DNA from: Streptomyces carminius
Lineage (GTDB): Bacteria > Actinomycetota > Actinomycetes > Streptomycetales > Streptomycetaceae
Assembly (NCBI RefSeq): GCF_002794255.1
Contig: NZ_PGGW01000005.1
Coordinates: forward strand, 62,001 to 126,000
Length of the DNA stretch: 64,000 nucleotides
Reading direction: 5' to 3'
Shown here: piece by piece, positions 1 to 8,525 of the stretch
How positions within the stretch are numbered: the stretch's first letter is position 1
Layout of the letters: the number at the start of each line of letters is the position of its first letter
Program-made: the position numbers and the translations under genes
The notes under the pieces: model-generated
What the model saw: only the letters and a program-made list of their open reading frames with translations
The model's database searches: none
What the model was told of the DNA's origin: nothing

Positions 1-251
1 TCCGGATCCGGCAGGGTGGCCCGCAGCGCGTCGGCCACCAGATCACCCTTCGAGGACCAGCGGCGGTAGACGGCAGCCTTGCCGGTACGGGCCCGGGTGG
101 CCACCCCCTCCATCGTCAGGCTCGTCCATCCGACGCTGCCCAGCTGTTCGAGAGCCGCGTCGAGGATCGCGCGCTCCAGCTCGGGACCGCGGCGGCGTGC
201 GCCCGGTGCGCCCGTGCCCGTGTCCGTGTCCGTGTTGCGCGAAGTGGCCAT
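1..251 (-). CDS. TetR-family regulator (partial, 3' end outside window)
   Basis: Only the first 83 codons are visible, running leftward off the window edge. After a Thr/Gly-rich start of about 20 residues comes a typical TetR DNA-binding domain. Its helix-turn-helix lies at roughly residues 47-73 (MEGVATRARTGKAAVYRRW, then S-K-G-D-L-V). TetR proteins are usually dimeric repressors released by a small molecule. The ligand-binding half is not visible, so the ligand cannot be guessed. The gene is divergent from an MFS exporter, and the 168 bp between them hold two copies of a palindrome, so this protein very probably represses the exporter and itself. The ATG at 251-249 is the first in-frame start after the operator region. 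Confidence 0.9.
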   Translation of the reverse strand, partial: MATSRNTDTDTGTGAPGARRRGPELERAILDAALEQLGSVGWTSLTMEGVATRARTGKAAVYRRWSSKGDLVADALRATLPDP

Positions 252-322
252 GTCCGTCTCTCCGTTGATTCTCGATAGCCGCTCACCGTCCACCGGACCG
301 CCGGCCGGTGGACGACCGCCAC

Positions 323-358
323 ACCCTCTCAGTGAACGCTTGCGTTCACTGAGAGGGT
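323..358. promoter_or_regulatory. TetR operator O1, perfect palindrome
   Basis: Two 17-bp arms (left arm accctctcagtgaacgc) are perfectly complementary and flank a TT centre. The core AGTGAACGC-TT-GCGTTCACT at 331-350 recurs in a second copy 46 bp downstream. A -35-like TTGCGT (340-345) lies inside it and a -10-like TAGGGT (364-369) follows at 18-bp spacing. A bound repressor would therefore cover the exporter promoter. Assignment to the neighbouring TetR protein is inference from position and symmetry. Confidence 0.75.
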
Positions 359-376
359 CTTACTAGGGTGATACCC

Positions 377-396
377 AGTGAACGGCCGCGTTCACT
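377..396. promoter_or_regulatory. TetR operator O2, second copy of the palindrome
   Basis: AGTGAACG-GCCG-CGTTCACT has the same 8-bp half-sites as O1 with a 4-bp centre. It sits at the expected transcription start and just upstream of the GTG start of the exporter. The site overlaps an alternative in-frame GTG at 378, which argues that translation does not begin there. Confidence 0.72.
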
Positions 397-419
397 ATTT
401 ATTCTTGGGGGAATCACCC

Positions 420-1976
420 GTGGCAACCTCTCAGTTGGTCACCGATCAACAGGAAAAGCAAGTATCAGAGCAGCGGAGACGGCGCGGAATCGCGCTGTTC
501 GTGATCGCCGCCTGCCAGCTCATGGTGGTCCTCGACTCCACCATCGTGAACATCGCGCTCCCTCACGTCAGGGAAGCGCTCGGCTTCTCCACCACAGGTC
601 TCTCCTGGGTGGTCACGTCCTACACCCTGACCTTCGGCGGTCTGCTGCTGCTCGGCGGCCGGGCCGGCGACATCCTCGGACGGCGCCGCGTCTTCATCGC
701 CGGTGTCCTGCTGTTCGTCCTGGCCTCCCTGCTGGGCGGGCTGGCGCAGGAACCCTGGCAGCTGCTCCTGGCACGCGCCCTGCAGGGAGTGGGCGGCGCG
801 ATCGCCTCGCCGACCTCTCTCGCCCTCGTCGCCACCACCTTTCCGGAGGGGCCCGAGCGCAACCGCGCTTTCGGGGTGTTCGCAGCCGTCTCCGCGGGCG
901 GCGGTGCCATCGGCCTGCTGATGGGCGGCATGCTCACCGAGTGGCTGAGCTGGCGGTGGGTGATGTTCGTCAACGTTCCCATCGGCATCCTGATCGCGGT
1001 GCTGGCGCCCGTGTACATCTCGAAGTCGCCGCGCCATCCGGGTCGCTTCGACCTCACCGGTGCGCTGACCTCCACCGCCGGCATGGCCTCCCTGGTGTAC
1101 GGCTTCATCAGGGCGGCCGAGAAGGGCTGGCGCGACGAGATCACCCTCGGCGCCTTCGGCGCGGCCCTCGTCCTGCTGGCGGCGTTCGTGCTGAACGAGT
1201 CGAAGGTCTCCGACCCGATCACCCCCCTGCGGATGTTCACCGACCGGAACCGCTCGGGGACGTACCTGATCATGCTGAGCCTCGCCGCGGCGATGTTCGG
1301 GATGTTCTTCTTCATCGTGCTGTTCGTCCAGGACGTGCTGAACTACTCACCGATCGACGCGGGCCTGGCCTTCCTGCCGGTCACCGTCGCCATCGTGGTC
1401 GGGGCCGGGCTGTCACAGCGGCTGCTGCCGGTGCTCGGTCCCAAGCCGTTCGTGGTGACCGGCTCCTTCCTCGCCGGTGTCGGCATGGTGTGGCTGACGT
1501 TCACCGACCAGCACAGCAGCTACCTGGACGGCGTTCTGGTACCGATGCTGTTCTTCGGCTTCGGCATGGGGCTGAACTTCGTGACCCTGACCCTCACCGC
1601 GGTCTCCGGGATCGCCCAGCACGAGGCGGGTGCGGCCTCCGGCCTGCTCAACGCCACACAGCAGGTGGGCGGTTCGCTCGGCCTGGCCATCCTGATGACC
1701 GTCTTCGGCACCGCGAGCCGCGACGAGGCCGAGAAGCAGATACCCGACTTCATGGCCGGCGCCTCGCCGGAGCAGCAGGCGGAGTTCGCCCGCGCCCAGG
1801 AACTGCCCGGCCGCTGGGGCGACGCGGTGCTGACCCAGGGCATGTCCAGCGCCTTCATGGCGGCGGCCGCGCTGGTCGGGCTGGCCCTGCTCACCGCCCT
1901 GGTGGTGATACGGGTCCGCAGGAGTGATCTGGAGGCCCTCAGCGGGACGGCGGGCACGGGGGGACCGGCTGTCTGA
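420..1976 (+). CDS. MFS drug exporter, DHA2 (EmrB/QacA, 14-helix) family
   Basis: This 518-residue integral membrane protein probably exports drugs or other toxic compounds by proton antiport. The DHA2 signature L-D-S-T-I-V-N-I-A-L-P is at residues 38-48, MFS motif A (GGRAGDILGRRR) at 79-90 and the antiporter motif C region (GVGGAIASP) near 125. The length and hydrophobic pattern fit 14 transmembrane segments, ending in a basic segment and a short polar tail. I chose the GTG at 420 because GGGGGA precedes it by about 7 bases; the frame stays open upstream only through the operator. It is divergent from the TetR gene and presumably derepressed by its own substrate. The substrate is unknown. 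Confidence 0.9.
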   Translation: MATSQLVTDQQEKQVSEQRRRRGIALFVIAACQLMVVLDSTIVNIALPHVREALGFSTTGLSWVVTSYTLTFGGLLLLGGRAGDILGRRRVFIAGVLLFVLASLLGGLAQEPWQLLLARALQGVGGAIASPTSLALVATTFPEGPERNRAFGVFAAVSAGGGAIGLLMGGMLTEWLSWRWVMFVNVPIGILIAVLAPVYISKSPRHPGRFDLTGALTSTAGMASLVYGFIRAAEKGWRDEITLGAFGAALVLLAAFVLNESKVSDPITPLRMFTDRNRSGTYLIMLSLAAAMFGMFFFIVLFVQDVLNYSPIDAGLAFLPVTVAIVVGAGLSQRLLPVLGPKPFVVTGSFLAGVGMVWLTFTDQHSSYLDGVLVPMLFFGFGMGLNFVTLTLTAVSGIAQHEAGAASGLLNATQQVGGSLGLAILMTVFGTASRDEAEKQIPDFMAGASPEQQAEFARAQELPGRWGDAVLTQGMSSAFMAAAALVGLALLTALVVIRVRRSDLEALSGTAGTGGPAV

Positions 1977-2111
1977 ACGCGGGGAGACCACGCGGACAGG
2001 AGAACCACGGAGCGGGAGGGGCGACCCCGGCCGGCTCGGCGCACGGCGCCGGCCCGTACCCTCCCGCTCCGGCCGCCGGCGGAGGGGCCAAGGCCACCGG
2101 CCGGAGCCCCT

Positions 2112-2840
2112 TCACCGGGACCGGCTCCGGCCGGGCCGCTCGTAGAAGCCGGACAGTCCGCGCCCCTCCATGGACTCCCCCACGTACGGCCCTCCGTACG
2201 ACTCGGGTGTGGTCCAGCGCTCGAAGGGCCGGTCCAGGTGGTAGCGCCCGTCCGGCCCCAGCAACAGCATCCGGATCTCCCCGTTGCCCGGGTTGGACAG
2301 CGACTCGAACTCCGCGACCGTCCAGTGCAGCCACCGCATGCAGAACAGCCGCATGGTCAGCCCGTGGGTCACCAGCAGCACGTTCGGCGGGTGGTCGGGC
2401 AGGTCGAAGCTGCGCCACAGACTCTCCAGGAAGGCCCCGACCCGGTCGTAGACGTCCGCGCCGGACTCGCCCTGCGCGAAACGGTAGAAGAAGTGCCCGT
2501 ACGCGTCACGCGACGCCTTCTGCCGCCGCACGTCCTCCCGGTCCTGCCAGTTCCCCCAGTCCTGCTCGCGCAGCCGGGGCTCCTCGCGCACCCGTACCCG
2601 TGTCGGGTCCAGGCGCAGGGCCCGGAAGGTCTGGTGGGTGCGGCGGTACGGCGAGACGTAGGCCGAGACCCGCTCGTCGCCGAAGATCTTCCGCAGCCGC
2701 TCGCCCGCCTCCTCGGCCTGCCGGATCCCCCGTTCGGTCAGGCCCAGGGCATGGTCGGGAAGACGTTCGTAGACCGAGTCGTCGTGGTTCCCCTCCGACT
2801 CACCGTGCCGGACCAGGACGATACGCCGGGGTCGTGCCAT
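2112..2840 (-). CDS. Histidine phosphatase (phosphoglycerate mutase-like) family protein
   Basis: A 242-residue cytoplasmic protein of the histidine phosphatase superfamily. The catalytic RHGE motif is at residues 11-14 (nucleophile His12) and the second catalytic histidine is His159 in LLVTHG. This family includes cofactor-dependent phosphoglycerate mutases and many broad phosphatases; the sequence alone does not fix the substrate. The strongly basic, Arg-rich C-terminal tail (about the last 10 residues) is probably dispensable. The gene is convergent with the exporter (135 bp apart). It starts with ATG at 2840, where only a weak G-rich ribosome site (GGGGCGC) is visible. Confidence 0.88.
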   Translation of the reverse strand: MARPRRIVLVRHGESEGNHDDSVYERLPDHALGLTERGIRQAEEAGERLRKIFGDERVSAYVSPYRRTHQTFRALRLDPTRVRVREEPRLREQDWGNWQDREDVRRQKASRDAYGHFFYRFAQGESGADVYDRVGAFLESLWRSFDLPDHPPNVLLVTHGLTMRLFCMRWLHWTVAEFESLSNPGNGEIRMLLLGPDGRYHLDRPFERWTTPESYGGPYVGESMEGRGLSGFYERPGRSRSR

Positions 2841-2946
2841 GCGCCCCAGCCTATGCGCTTCCCTCGCGAGTGGCCCAATCCGGTGGGAAGCGCCCCGGCC
2901 GGACCCGCCGTCCGGCCCCCGTGTCCGCTCCCCGGGGACCGGACGG

Positions 2947-3558
2947 TCAGACGGTCCACGCCGGCTCCAGGTCGATCACGTCCCCGGTGACCGCCGTGAC
3001 GTCGGCTCCGAGCTGGGCACGCAGCGCCAGCCGCTCGATCCGCTCCGCACGGTACTTGCCGTGCTCCGCGGCCGAGTCCCACATCGACAGCACCATGAAC
3101 TCGTCCTCGCTGTGCGCCTGGGCGAAGACTCCCCGCAGCATGCCGGGGGATCCGGCCATCGCCGGGTTCCACACCTTCTCCTGCATCAGGGTGTAGTGCT
3201 CGACGCGCTCCGGGCGCACCCTGCAGTGGGCGACGCGCAGCAGGTCGGCGTCCGTGAACCGGGGCTGGAACCCCACCTTCACGTCGAAGCGGTACTCGAA
3301 GAGGCGGACCTGGGCGTCCTTGTACGTACCGCTCTGCGCCGCCGCCAGCCGGTCGTGGGAGCGCGCCATGAACGAGTCGTAGAAGGCACGGCTCTCCCAG
3401 AAACCGAAGAGATGCGCCACCGCACCCGGCCGGGAACGGCCCCAGCCGCCGCCCTGCGCGCGGAAGCCGGGCTCGCCGAGCAGCCCCGCCCACTTCCGCT
3501 GCCCCCGCTCGAAGCCGCGTCGGTCGACCACCGTGCACCGCATCCACTTGACCAACAC
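2947..3558 (-). CDS. YdbC-like (DUF4937) protein, ferredoxin-fold monooxygenase-like
   Basis: A 203-residue cytoplasmic protein. It begins VLVKWMRCTV, matching the start of the DUF4937/YdbC family as I remember it, and contains two related antibiotic-monooxygenase-like (dimeric alpha-beta barrel) halves with W-[DE]S-containing segments (FWESRAFYD and MWDSAAEHG). No function is established for the family that I can cite. The frame stays open upstream to about 3801, but homology begins at the GTG at 3558, so I start there. It is divergent from the terD-like gene; nothing in the 257-bp gap is recognisable beyond ordinary promoter-length sequence. Confidence 0.75.
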   Translation of the reverse strand: MLVKWMRCTVVDRRGFERGQRKWAGLLGEPGFRAQGGGWGRSRPGAVAHLFGFWESRAFYDSFMARSHDRLAAAQSGTYKDAQVRLFEYRFDVKVGFQPRFTDADLLRVAHCRVRPERVEHYTLMQEKVWNPAMAGSPGMLRGVFAQAHSEDEFMVLSMWDSAAEHGKYRAERIERLALRAQLGADVTAVTGDVIDLEPAWTV

Positions 3559-3815
3559 CGCGCCATCGTACGGCCATATCGATCGCTGATCGCACGGCTT
3601 GCGGCACGGGCGGCGGGCCCGCCCACCGACGCGGACCGGCGACTTCCGCCCGGCCCGGTCCGCCGCGCATGGCACCATGGACAAACGGCTTGAAGCTCCT
3701 GGCAGTTGGAGGCGCGGCGGGATGTCCGGCCGCGTTCCGCCGGTGGCTCGACTCCTGTCCGCGGCCGGGTGCGGACAGGTGCCGCGACAGCTCGGTACCA
3801 AGGAAGGGGAGCCTG

Positions 3816-4343
3816 GTGGGCAGTCTCAACAAGGGGGTCGAGAAGATCGAGGTGGCGCTCAGATGGGACCCCGGTCCCTCCGGCACGCCGCCGCACGACC
3901 TCGACATCATCGCCGGGGTCTACCCCGCGGACGCCCCGTACGGCGCCCCGGTGTACCTCGTGCACTTCGACCGGCGCTCGCCCGACGGCACCATCACCCT
4001 CAACCGGGACAGCAGGACCGGCCTGGGCTTCGGCGACGACGAGGTGATGGTCCTGGAGCTCAACCGGATGGCGTCCTCGTACTCCCGGGTGGTGGTGGGC
4101 GTGGCCGTCCAGCAGGGCGGCGGAGCGCTGACGTTCGGCGATGTGCGGAACACCCGGATCCGGATCTGCGAGGGATACACCGAGCTGGCCGGACACGACT
4201 TCTCCGCCGTCTCCGGGGCGACGGCCGCGACCGTCGCGGAGTTCACCCGGAATGCCTCGGGCGTCTGGGACTTCCGTGAGGACGTCCGCGGGTTCGACAC
4301 CGATCCGGACTCCTTCGCACGGACGATGGGCGCTCCCTCCTGA
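3816..4343 (+). CDS. TerD-domain protein
   Basis: A 175-residue cytoplasmic protein of the TerD/CABP family, beginning V-G-S-L-N-K-G-V-E-K-I-E-V. Family features include D-L-D near residue 28 (PHDLDIIAGVY), the acidic G-D-D-E-V segment, and the SYSRVVVGVAV strand. TerD domains bind calcium and in Streptomyces have been linked to stress and development. I chose GTG 3816 because AAGGAAGGGGAG lies just upstream and homology starts there; the frame is open from 3669. It is a lone tel gene with no other ter genes nearby. A strong hairpin follows 10 bases after the stop. Confidence 0.87.
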   Translation: MGSLNKGVEKIEVALRWDPGPSGTPPHDLDIIAGVYPADAPYGAPVYLVHFDRRSPDGTITLNRDSRTGLGFGDDEVMVLELNRMASSYSRVVVGVAVQQGGGALTFGDVRNTRIRICEGYTELAGHDFSAVSGATAATVAEFTRNASGVWDFREDVRGFDTDPDSFARTMGAPS

Positions 4344-4353
4344 CGTGACGAGG

Positions 4354-4385
4354 CCCCGTCCGCCCCGGGAAAGGGGCGGACGGGG
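4354..4385 (+). terminator. Terminator of the terD-like gene
   Basis: A perfect 13-bp GC-rich stem (ccccgtccgcccc and its complement) with a GGGAAA loop begins ten bases after the stop codon. There is no T-tract, as is usual in Streptomyces. It lies between convergent genes. Confidence 0.8.
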
Positions 4386-4398
4386 TGCCTGACGCACC

Positions 4399-4430
4399 GG
4401 AGGGTGCCGGCCCGTCGGCCGGCACCCTCC
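4399..4430 (-). terminator. Terminator of nrdJ
   Basis: A perfect 14-bp stem (ggagggtgccggcc and its complement) with a CGTC loop lies 18 bp beyond the nrdJ stop codon. Together with the terD hairpin it separates the two convergent units. Confidence 0.8.
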
Positions 4431-4448
4431 TTCCGTCCACCGGCGCCG

Positions 4449-7337
4449 TCAGCTGCAGCCGCTGGTCGAGCCGCAGCCCTCGCACAGGTAGCAGCTGCCC
4501 GCGCGGCGCATCTTGGTGCCGCAGGAGAAGCACAGCGGGGCGTCGGCGTTGAGGCCGAGCTGCATCTCCACCAGCTCGGTGGAGCTGTGGGCCTCCTTCG
4601 GAGCCGGGACCGGAGCCTGCGGCTCGGCGCCGGCGGTCCCGGCCGGCTGGGGGAGGCTCGTCTGCCGCGGCGCCGACTGGGCCAGTCCCTCGACGTCCAG
4701 CTCGTCGTCGGTCTGCTCGTAGGAGCCGGTCTCCAGGTGGCGCTGGCGCTCCTCGGCGGAGTGGATGCCCAGCGCCGAGCGGGTCTCGAAGGGCAGGAAG
4801 TCCAGTGCCAGCCGGCGGAAGATGTAGTCGACGATCGACTGGGCCATCCGCACGTCCGGGTCGTCCGTCATGCCGGCCGGCTCGAAGCGCATGTTGGTGA
4901 ACTTGGCGACGTACGTCTCCAGCGGCACACCGTACTGCAGCCCCACCGAGACGGCGATGGAGAAGGCGTCCATCATGCCCGCGAGGGTCGAGCCCTGCTT
5001 GGACATCTTCAGGAAGACCTCGCCCAGGCCGTCGTCCGGGTAGGAGTTGGCGGTCATGTAGCCCTCGGCGCCACCGACGGTGAAGGAGGTGGTGATGCCG
5101 GGGCGGCCCTTGGGCAGCCGCTTGCGCACCGGGCGGTACTCGACGACCTTCTCCGCCTCGGCGCCCTGCTCCCCGGCGCCCTTGGCGGTGTCCCTGTCCC
5201 CCTTCTTCTTGGCGGACAGCGGCTGGCCGACCTTGCAGTTGTCGCGGTAGATCGCCAGCGCCTTCAGGCCGAGTTTCCAGCCCTGGAAGTAGATCTCCTC
5301 GACTTCCTCGACGGTGGCCGACTCCGGCATGTTGACGGTCTTGGAGATGGCACCGGACAGGAACGGCTGGGCGGCGGCCATCATCCGCACATGTCCCATC
5401 GGGGAGATGGAGCGCTCACCCATGGCGCAGTCGAAGACCTCGTAGTGCTCCGGCCTCAGCCCCGGGGCGTCCACGACGTTGCCGTGCTCGGCGATGTGCT
5501 CGACGATCGCCTCGACCTGCTCGGGCTGGTAGCCCAGGCGCTTGAGCGCCTTGGGGACGGTGTTGTTGACGATCTGCATGGAGCCGCCGCCGACCAGCTT
5601 CTTGAACTTGACCAGGGCCAGGTCGGGCTCGATGCCGGTGGTGTCGCAGTCCATCATCAGACCGATGGTGCCGGTGGGGGCGAGGACGGACGCCTGGGCG
5701 TTGCGGAAGCCGTTCTTCCTGCCCAGCCGCAGCACGTCCTGCCAGGCCTCGGTGGCCGCGGTCCACACCGGGGTGTCCAGGTCGTCCACGCGCTTGGCGT
5801 CGGCGTTGGCGTCGGCGTGCTGGCGCATCACCCGCTGGTGGGCGTCGGCGTTGCGGGCGTAGCCCTCGTACGGGCCGACGACGGCGGCCAGTTCGGCCGA
5901 GCGGCGGTAGGAGGTGCCGGTCATCAGGGAGGTGACCGCACCGGCCAGCGCGCGGCCGCCGTCGGAGTCGTAGGCGTGCCCGGTGGCCATCAGCAGGGCG
6001 CCGAGGTTGGCGTAGCCGATGCCGAGCTGGCGGAAGGCGCGGGTGGTCTCGCCGATCTTCTGGGTGGGGAAGTCGGCGAAGCAGATGGAGATGTCCATCG
6101 CCGTGATGACCAGCTCGACGACTGCTGCGAAGCGCACGGCGTCGAAGGCCTGGTTGCCCTTGCCGTCGTCGTGCAGGAACTTCATCAGGTTCAGCGAGGC
6201 CAGGTTGCACGAGGAGTTGTCCAGGTGCATGTACTCGCTGCAGGGGTTGGAGGCGGTGATGCGGCCGCTCTCCGGCGAGGTGTGCCAGTGGTTGATGGTG
6301 TCGTCGTACTGGATGCCGGGGTCGGCGCAGACCCAGGCGGCCTCGGCCATCTTCCGGAACAGCGCCCTGGCCTCGACCTCCTCGATGGTCTCACCGGTCA
6401 TCCGGGCGCGCAGACCGAACTTCGCGCCCTTCTCCACGGCCTTCATGAAGGCGTCGTTGACGCGCACGGAGTTGTTGGCGTTCTGGTACTGGACGGAGGT
6501 GATGTCGTCGCCGCCCAGGTCCATGTCGAAGCCCGCGTCGCGCAGGGCGCGGATCTTCTCCTCCTCCTTGACCTTGGTCTCGATGAACGCCTCGACGTCG
6601 GGGTGGTCCACGTCCAGGACGACCATCTTGGCCGCGCGGCGGGTGGCGCCGCCGGACTTGATCGTCCCGGCGGAGGCGTCGGCGCCCCGCATGAAGGAGA
6701 CCGGACCGGAGGCGTTGCCGCCGGAGGAGAGCAGTTCCTTGGAGGAGCGGATGCGCGAGAGGTTCAGACCCGCGCCGGAGCCACCCTTGAAGATCATCCC
6801 CTCTTCCTTGTACCAGTCGAGGATCGACTCCATGGAGTCGTCGACGGAGAGGATGAAGCAGGCCGAGACCTGCTGGGGCTGGGCGGTGCCGACGTTGAAC
6901 CACACCGGGGAGTTGAACGAGAACACCTGGTGCAGCACGGCGTAGGCCAGCTCGTGCTCGAAGATCTCGGCGTCGGCCGGGGAGGCGAAGTAGCCGTGCT
7001 TCTCCCCCGCGGCGCGGTAGGTCTTCACCACCCGGTCGATCAGCTGCCTCAGGCTGGTCTCGCGCTGGGGTGTGCCCAGGGCGCCGCGGAAGTACTTGCT
7101 GGTGACGATGTTGGCGGCGTTCACCGACCAGAAGTCGGGGAACTCCACGCCGCGCTGCTCGAAGTTGACCGAGCCGTCACGCCAGTTGGTCATGACGACG
7201 TCACGGCGCTCCCAGACCACCTCGTCGTACGGGTGCACCCCCGCGGTGGTGTGGATGCGCTCGATCCGCAGCCCCTTGCCGGCCTTGCTCCCCCTGGACC
7301 TGGAGCCTCGCGCCGGCTCGCTCGTCGTCTCTGTCAT
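4449..7337 (-). CDS. nrdJ: Vitamin B12-dependent (class II) ribonucleotide reductase
   Basis: A 962-residue cytoplasmic enzyme that reduces ribonucleotides to deoxyribonucleotides using adenosylcobalamin, independently of oxygen. The active-site segment N-P-C-S-E-Y lies near residues 362-368, with S-S-C-N-L-A-S-L-N just after it. An earlier cysteine (SACFIL, about residue 160) fits the redox partner. The last 35 residues form a Cys-rich zinc-ribbon-like tail with four C-x2-C-type cysteines, thought to relay electrons. The start at ATG 7337 is preceded by GGGAGG at good spacing; the frame is open further but does not match the family. nrdR lies 124 bp upstream on the same strand, so the two are probably cotranscribed and repressed by NrdR. 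Confidence 0.97.
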   Translation of the reverse strand: MTETTSEPARGSRSRGSKAGKGLRIERIHTTAGVHPYDEVVWERRDVVMTNWRDGSVNFEQRGVEFPDFWSVNAANIVTSKYFRGALGTPQRETSLRQLIDRVVKTYRAAGEKHGYFASPADAEIFEHELAYAVLHQVFSFNSPVWFNVGTAQPQQVSACFILSVDDSMESILDWYKEEGMIFKGGSGAGLNLSRIRSSKELLSSGGNASGPVSFMRGADASAGTIKSGGATRRAAKMVVLDVDHPDVEAFIETKVKEEEKIRALRDAGFDMDLGGDDITSVQYQNANNSVRVNDAFMKAVEKGAKFGLRARMTGETIEEVEARALFRKMAEAAWVCADPGIQYDDTINHWHTSPESGRITASNPCSEYMHLDNSSCNLASLNLMKFLHDDGKGNQAFDAVRFAAVVELVITAMDISICFADFPTQKIGETTRAFRQLGIGYANLGALLMATGHAYDSDGGRALAGAVTSLMTGTSYRRSAELAAVVGPYEGYARNADAHQRVMRQHADANADAKRVDDLDTPVWTAATEAWQDVLRLGRKNGFRNAQASVLAPTGTIGLMMDCDTTGIEPDLALVKFKKLVGGGSMQIVNNTVPKALKRLGYQPEQVEAIVEHIAEHGNVVDAPGLRPEHYEVFDCAMGERSISPMGHVRMMAAAQPFLSGAISKTVNMPESATVEEVEEIYFQGWKLGLKALAIYRDNCKVGQPLSAKKKGDRDTAKGAGEQGAEAEKVVEYRPVRKRLPKGRPGITTSFTVGGAEGYMTANSYPDDGLGEVFLKMSKQGSTLAGMMDAFSIAVSVGLQYGVPLETYVAKFTNMRFEPAGMTDDPDVRMAQSIVDYIFRRLALDFLPFETRSALGIHSAEERQRHLETGSYEQTDDELDVEGLAQSAPRQTSLPQPAGTAGAEPQAPVPAPKEAHSSTELVEMQLGLNADAPLCFSCGTKMRRAGSCYLCEGCGSTSGCS

Positions 7338-7461
7338 TCCCGCCTCCCTGTACACAGGCATAACGCCCTGGCGCACCCGGACCATCCCGGGTGCGGTGTT
7401 CCGTATCGATGGCCGGAGCGCGCCGGTCTCCCCGGCGGCCCGGCAGTCCGTGTGGGGCCGC

Positions 7462-8070
7462 TCAGTCCCTGGCGGCCGACGGGACGGGCCCGGCGACGGG
7501 GCCTCCGTCGCCCCCGTCGCCGCTGCCGTCTCCCAAGTCCCCGGTTTCCCCCGTGTCCCGGCCGTTTCCGGCACAGCACGGGCCTCTCACCGCTCCGTCC
7601 GGGGGTCCGTCCCCGCGCTCCCCGGACCTCGTCCGGCGCAGTTCGGCGATCGCGGCCTCGAAGTCCTCCAGCGAGTCGAACGCCTGGTAGACCGACGCGA
7701 AGCGCAGATAGGCCACCAGGTCCAGTTCACGCAGCGGTCCGAGTATGGCCAGACCGACATCGTGCGTGGACAGCTCGGCGCTCCCGGTGGCGCGCACCGC
7801 CTCCTCGACGCGCTGCCCCAGCTGGGCCAGCGCGTCCTCGGTGACCGGGCGCCCCTGGCACGCCTTGCGCACCCCGGCGATCACCTTGTCCCGGCTGAAG
7901 GGCTCGGTGACGCCGCTCCTCTTGATCACCATCAGTGACGCGTTCTCCACCGTGGTGAAGCGCCGGGAGCAGTGCTGGCACTGGCGGCGCCGGCGGATGG
8001 CGGTGCCGTCGTCGGTGGTCCGGCTGTCGACGACGCGGCTGTCGGGGTGCCGGCAGAAGGGGCAGTGCAT
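7462..8070 (-). CDS. nrdR: Transcriptional repressor of ribonucleotide reductase genes NrdR
   Basis: NrdR senses ATP/dATP and represses ribonucleotide reductase genes. The zinc ribbon cysteines are C3-P-F-C6 and C31-Q-H-C34, followed by an ATP-cone domain at about residues 46-136. The protein is 202 residues, longer than the roughly 150 of many NrdR proteins. The extra C-terminus is rich in Gly, Asp and Pro and looks disordered. I chose ATG 8070 because AAGGAGGG lies about 9 bases upstream; an in-frame GTG at 8079 would sit right against that site. It probably forms an operon with nrdJ and controls it through two boxes about 200 bp upstream. Confidence 0.95.
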   Translation of the reverse strand: MHCPFCRHPDSRVVDSRTTDDGTAIRRRRQCQHCSRRFTTVENASLMVIKRSGVTEPFSRDKVIAGVRKACQGRPVTEDALAQLGQRVEEAVRATGSAELSTHDVGLAILGPLRELDLVAYLRFASVYQAFDSLEDFEAAIAELRRTRSGERGDGPPDGAVRGPCCAGNGRDTGETGDLGDGSGDGGDGGPVAGPVPSAARD

Positions 8071-8263
8071 CGTTCCCACCCTCCTTCACCCTCGCTGGCG
8101 CGTTGTGAGCACCACGAACGTCACGGCCGTCACTGACACCACAGGCACCATGAACGGCACGACCGCCACGAACGCAGCATGGACAAGCTTTCGAGTGCCC
8201 CTCGCAAGGCCCTCGAAGCGGCCACCAGCATAGGTGATGCCCCGGTCTGCCAGACCCGGTGGA

Positions 8264-8279
8264 CCACAACTTCTGGGTG
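8264..8279 (-). promoter_or_regulatory. NrdR box, distal copy of a pair
   Basis: CCACAACTTCTGGGTG resembles the 16-bp NrdR box (acaCwAtATaTwGtgt) less well than its partner, but keeps the C-A/T-A...T-T-G positions. Its centre is 32 bp from the other box, three helical turns, the spacing typical of NrdR box pairs upstream of nrd genes. Confidence 0.6.
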
Positions 8280-8295
8280 ACTGGCGACTATCTAA

Positions 8296-8311
8296 CCACT
8301 ACATCTGGGGT
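8296..8311 (-). promoter_or_regulatory. NrdR box, better copy of a pair
   Basis: CCACTACATCTGGGGT keeps the symmetric C-x-A-x-A-T-x-T-x-G core of the NrdR box. A possible -10 (TAGATA on the minus strand) lies between the two boxes, so cooperative NrdR binding would block nrdR-nrdJ transcription. The assignment rests on consensus and position only. Confidence 0.65.
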
Positions 8312-8448
8312 CTGACCGACGGACACGCCGCACGCTCCGGAATCCCCGGGGCGGCAAACGTACGAGAGGGTACCGTAGTGATCGACGGCAGCTTCCGGCT
8401 CATACACCCGCCCCATTGGTCACGTCAGCTAATCTGCGAAATTTCACT

Positions 8449-8462
8449 CGAACGTGTGTTTG
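8449..8462 (+). promoter_or_regulatory. LexA (SOS) box upstream of lexA
   Basis: CGAAC-GTGT-GTTTG matches the Gram-positive SOS box pattern CGAACN4GTTYG. It lies 63 bp upstream of the lexA start, so lexA is predicted to repress itself. Confidence 0.85.
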
Positions 8463-8525
8463 GCGCAACCTTTCGAAAGCACCTACCGTTGTCCAGCTAG
8501 GGAGAACCGCTCGAGAGGGGCCGAC

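Noticed and set aside
4404..7844. A very long open frame on the plus strand opposite nrdJ and nrdR
   Set aside because: It is the mirror of the nrdJ frame, which is common in GC-rich DNA, and its Gly/Val/His-rich translation has no recognisable domain.
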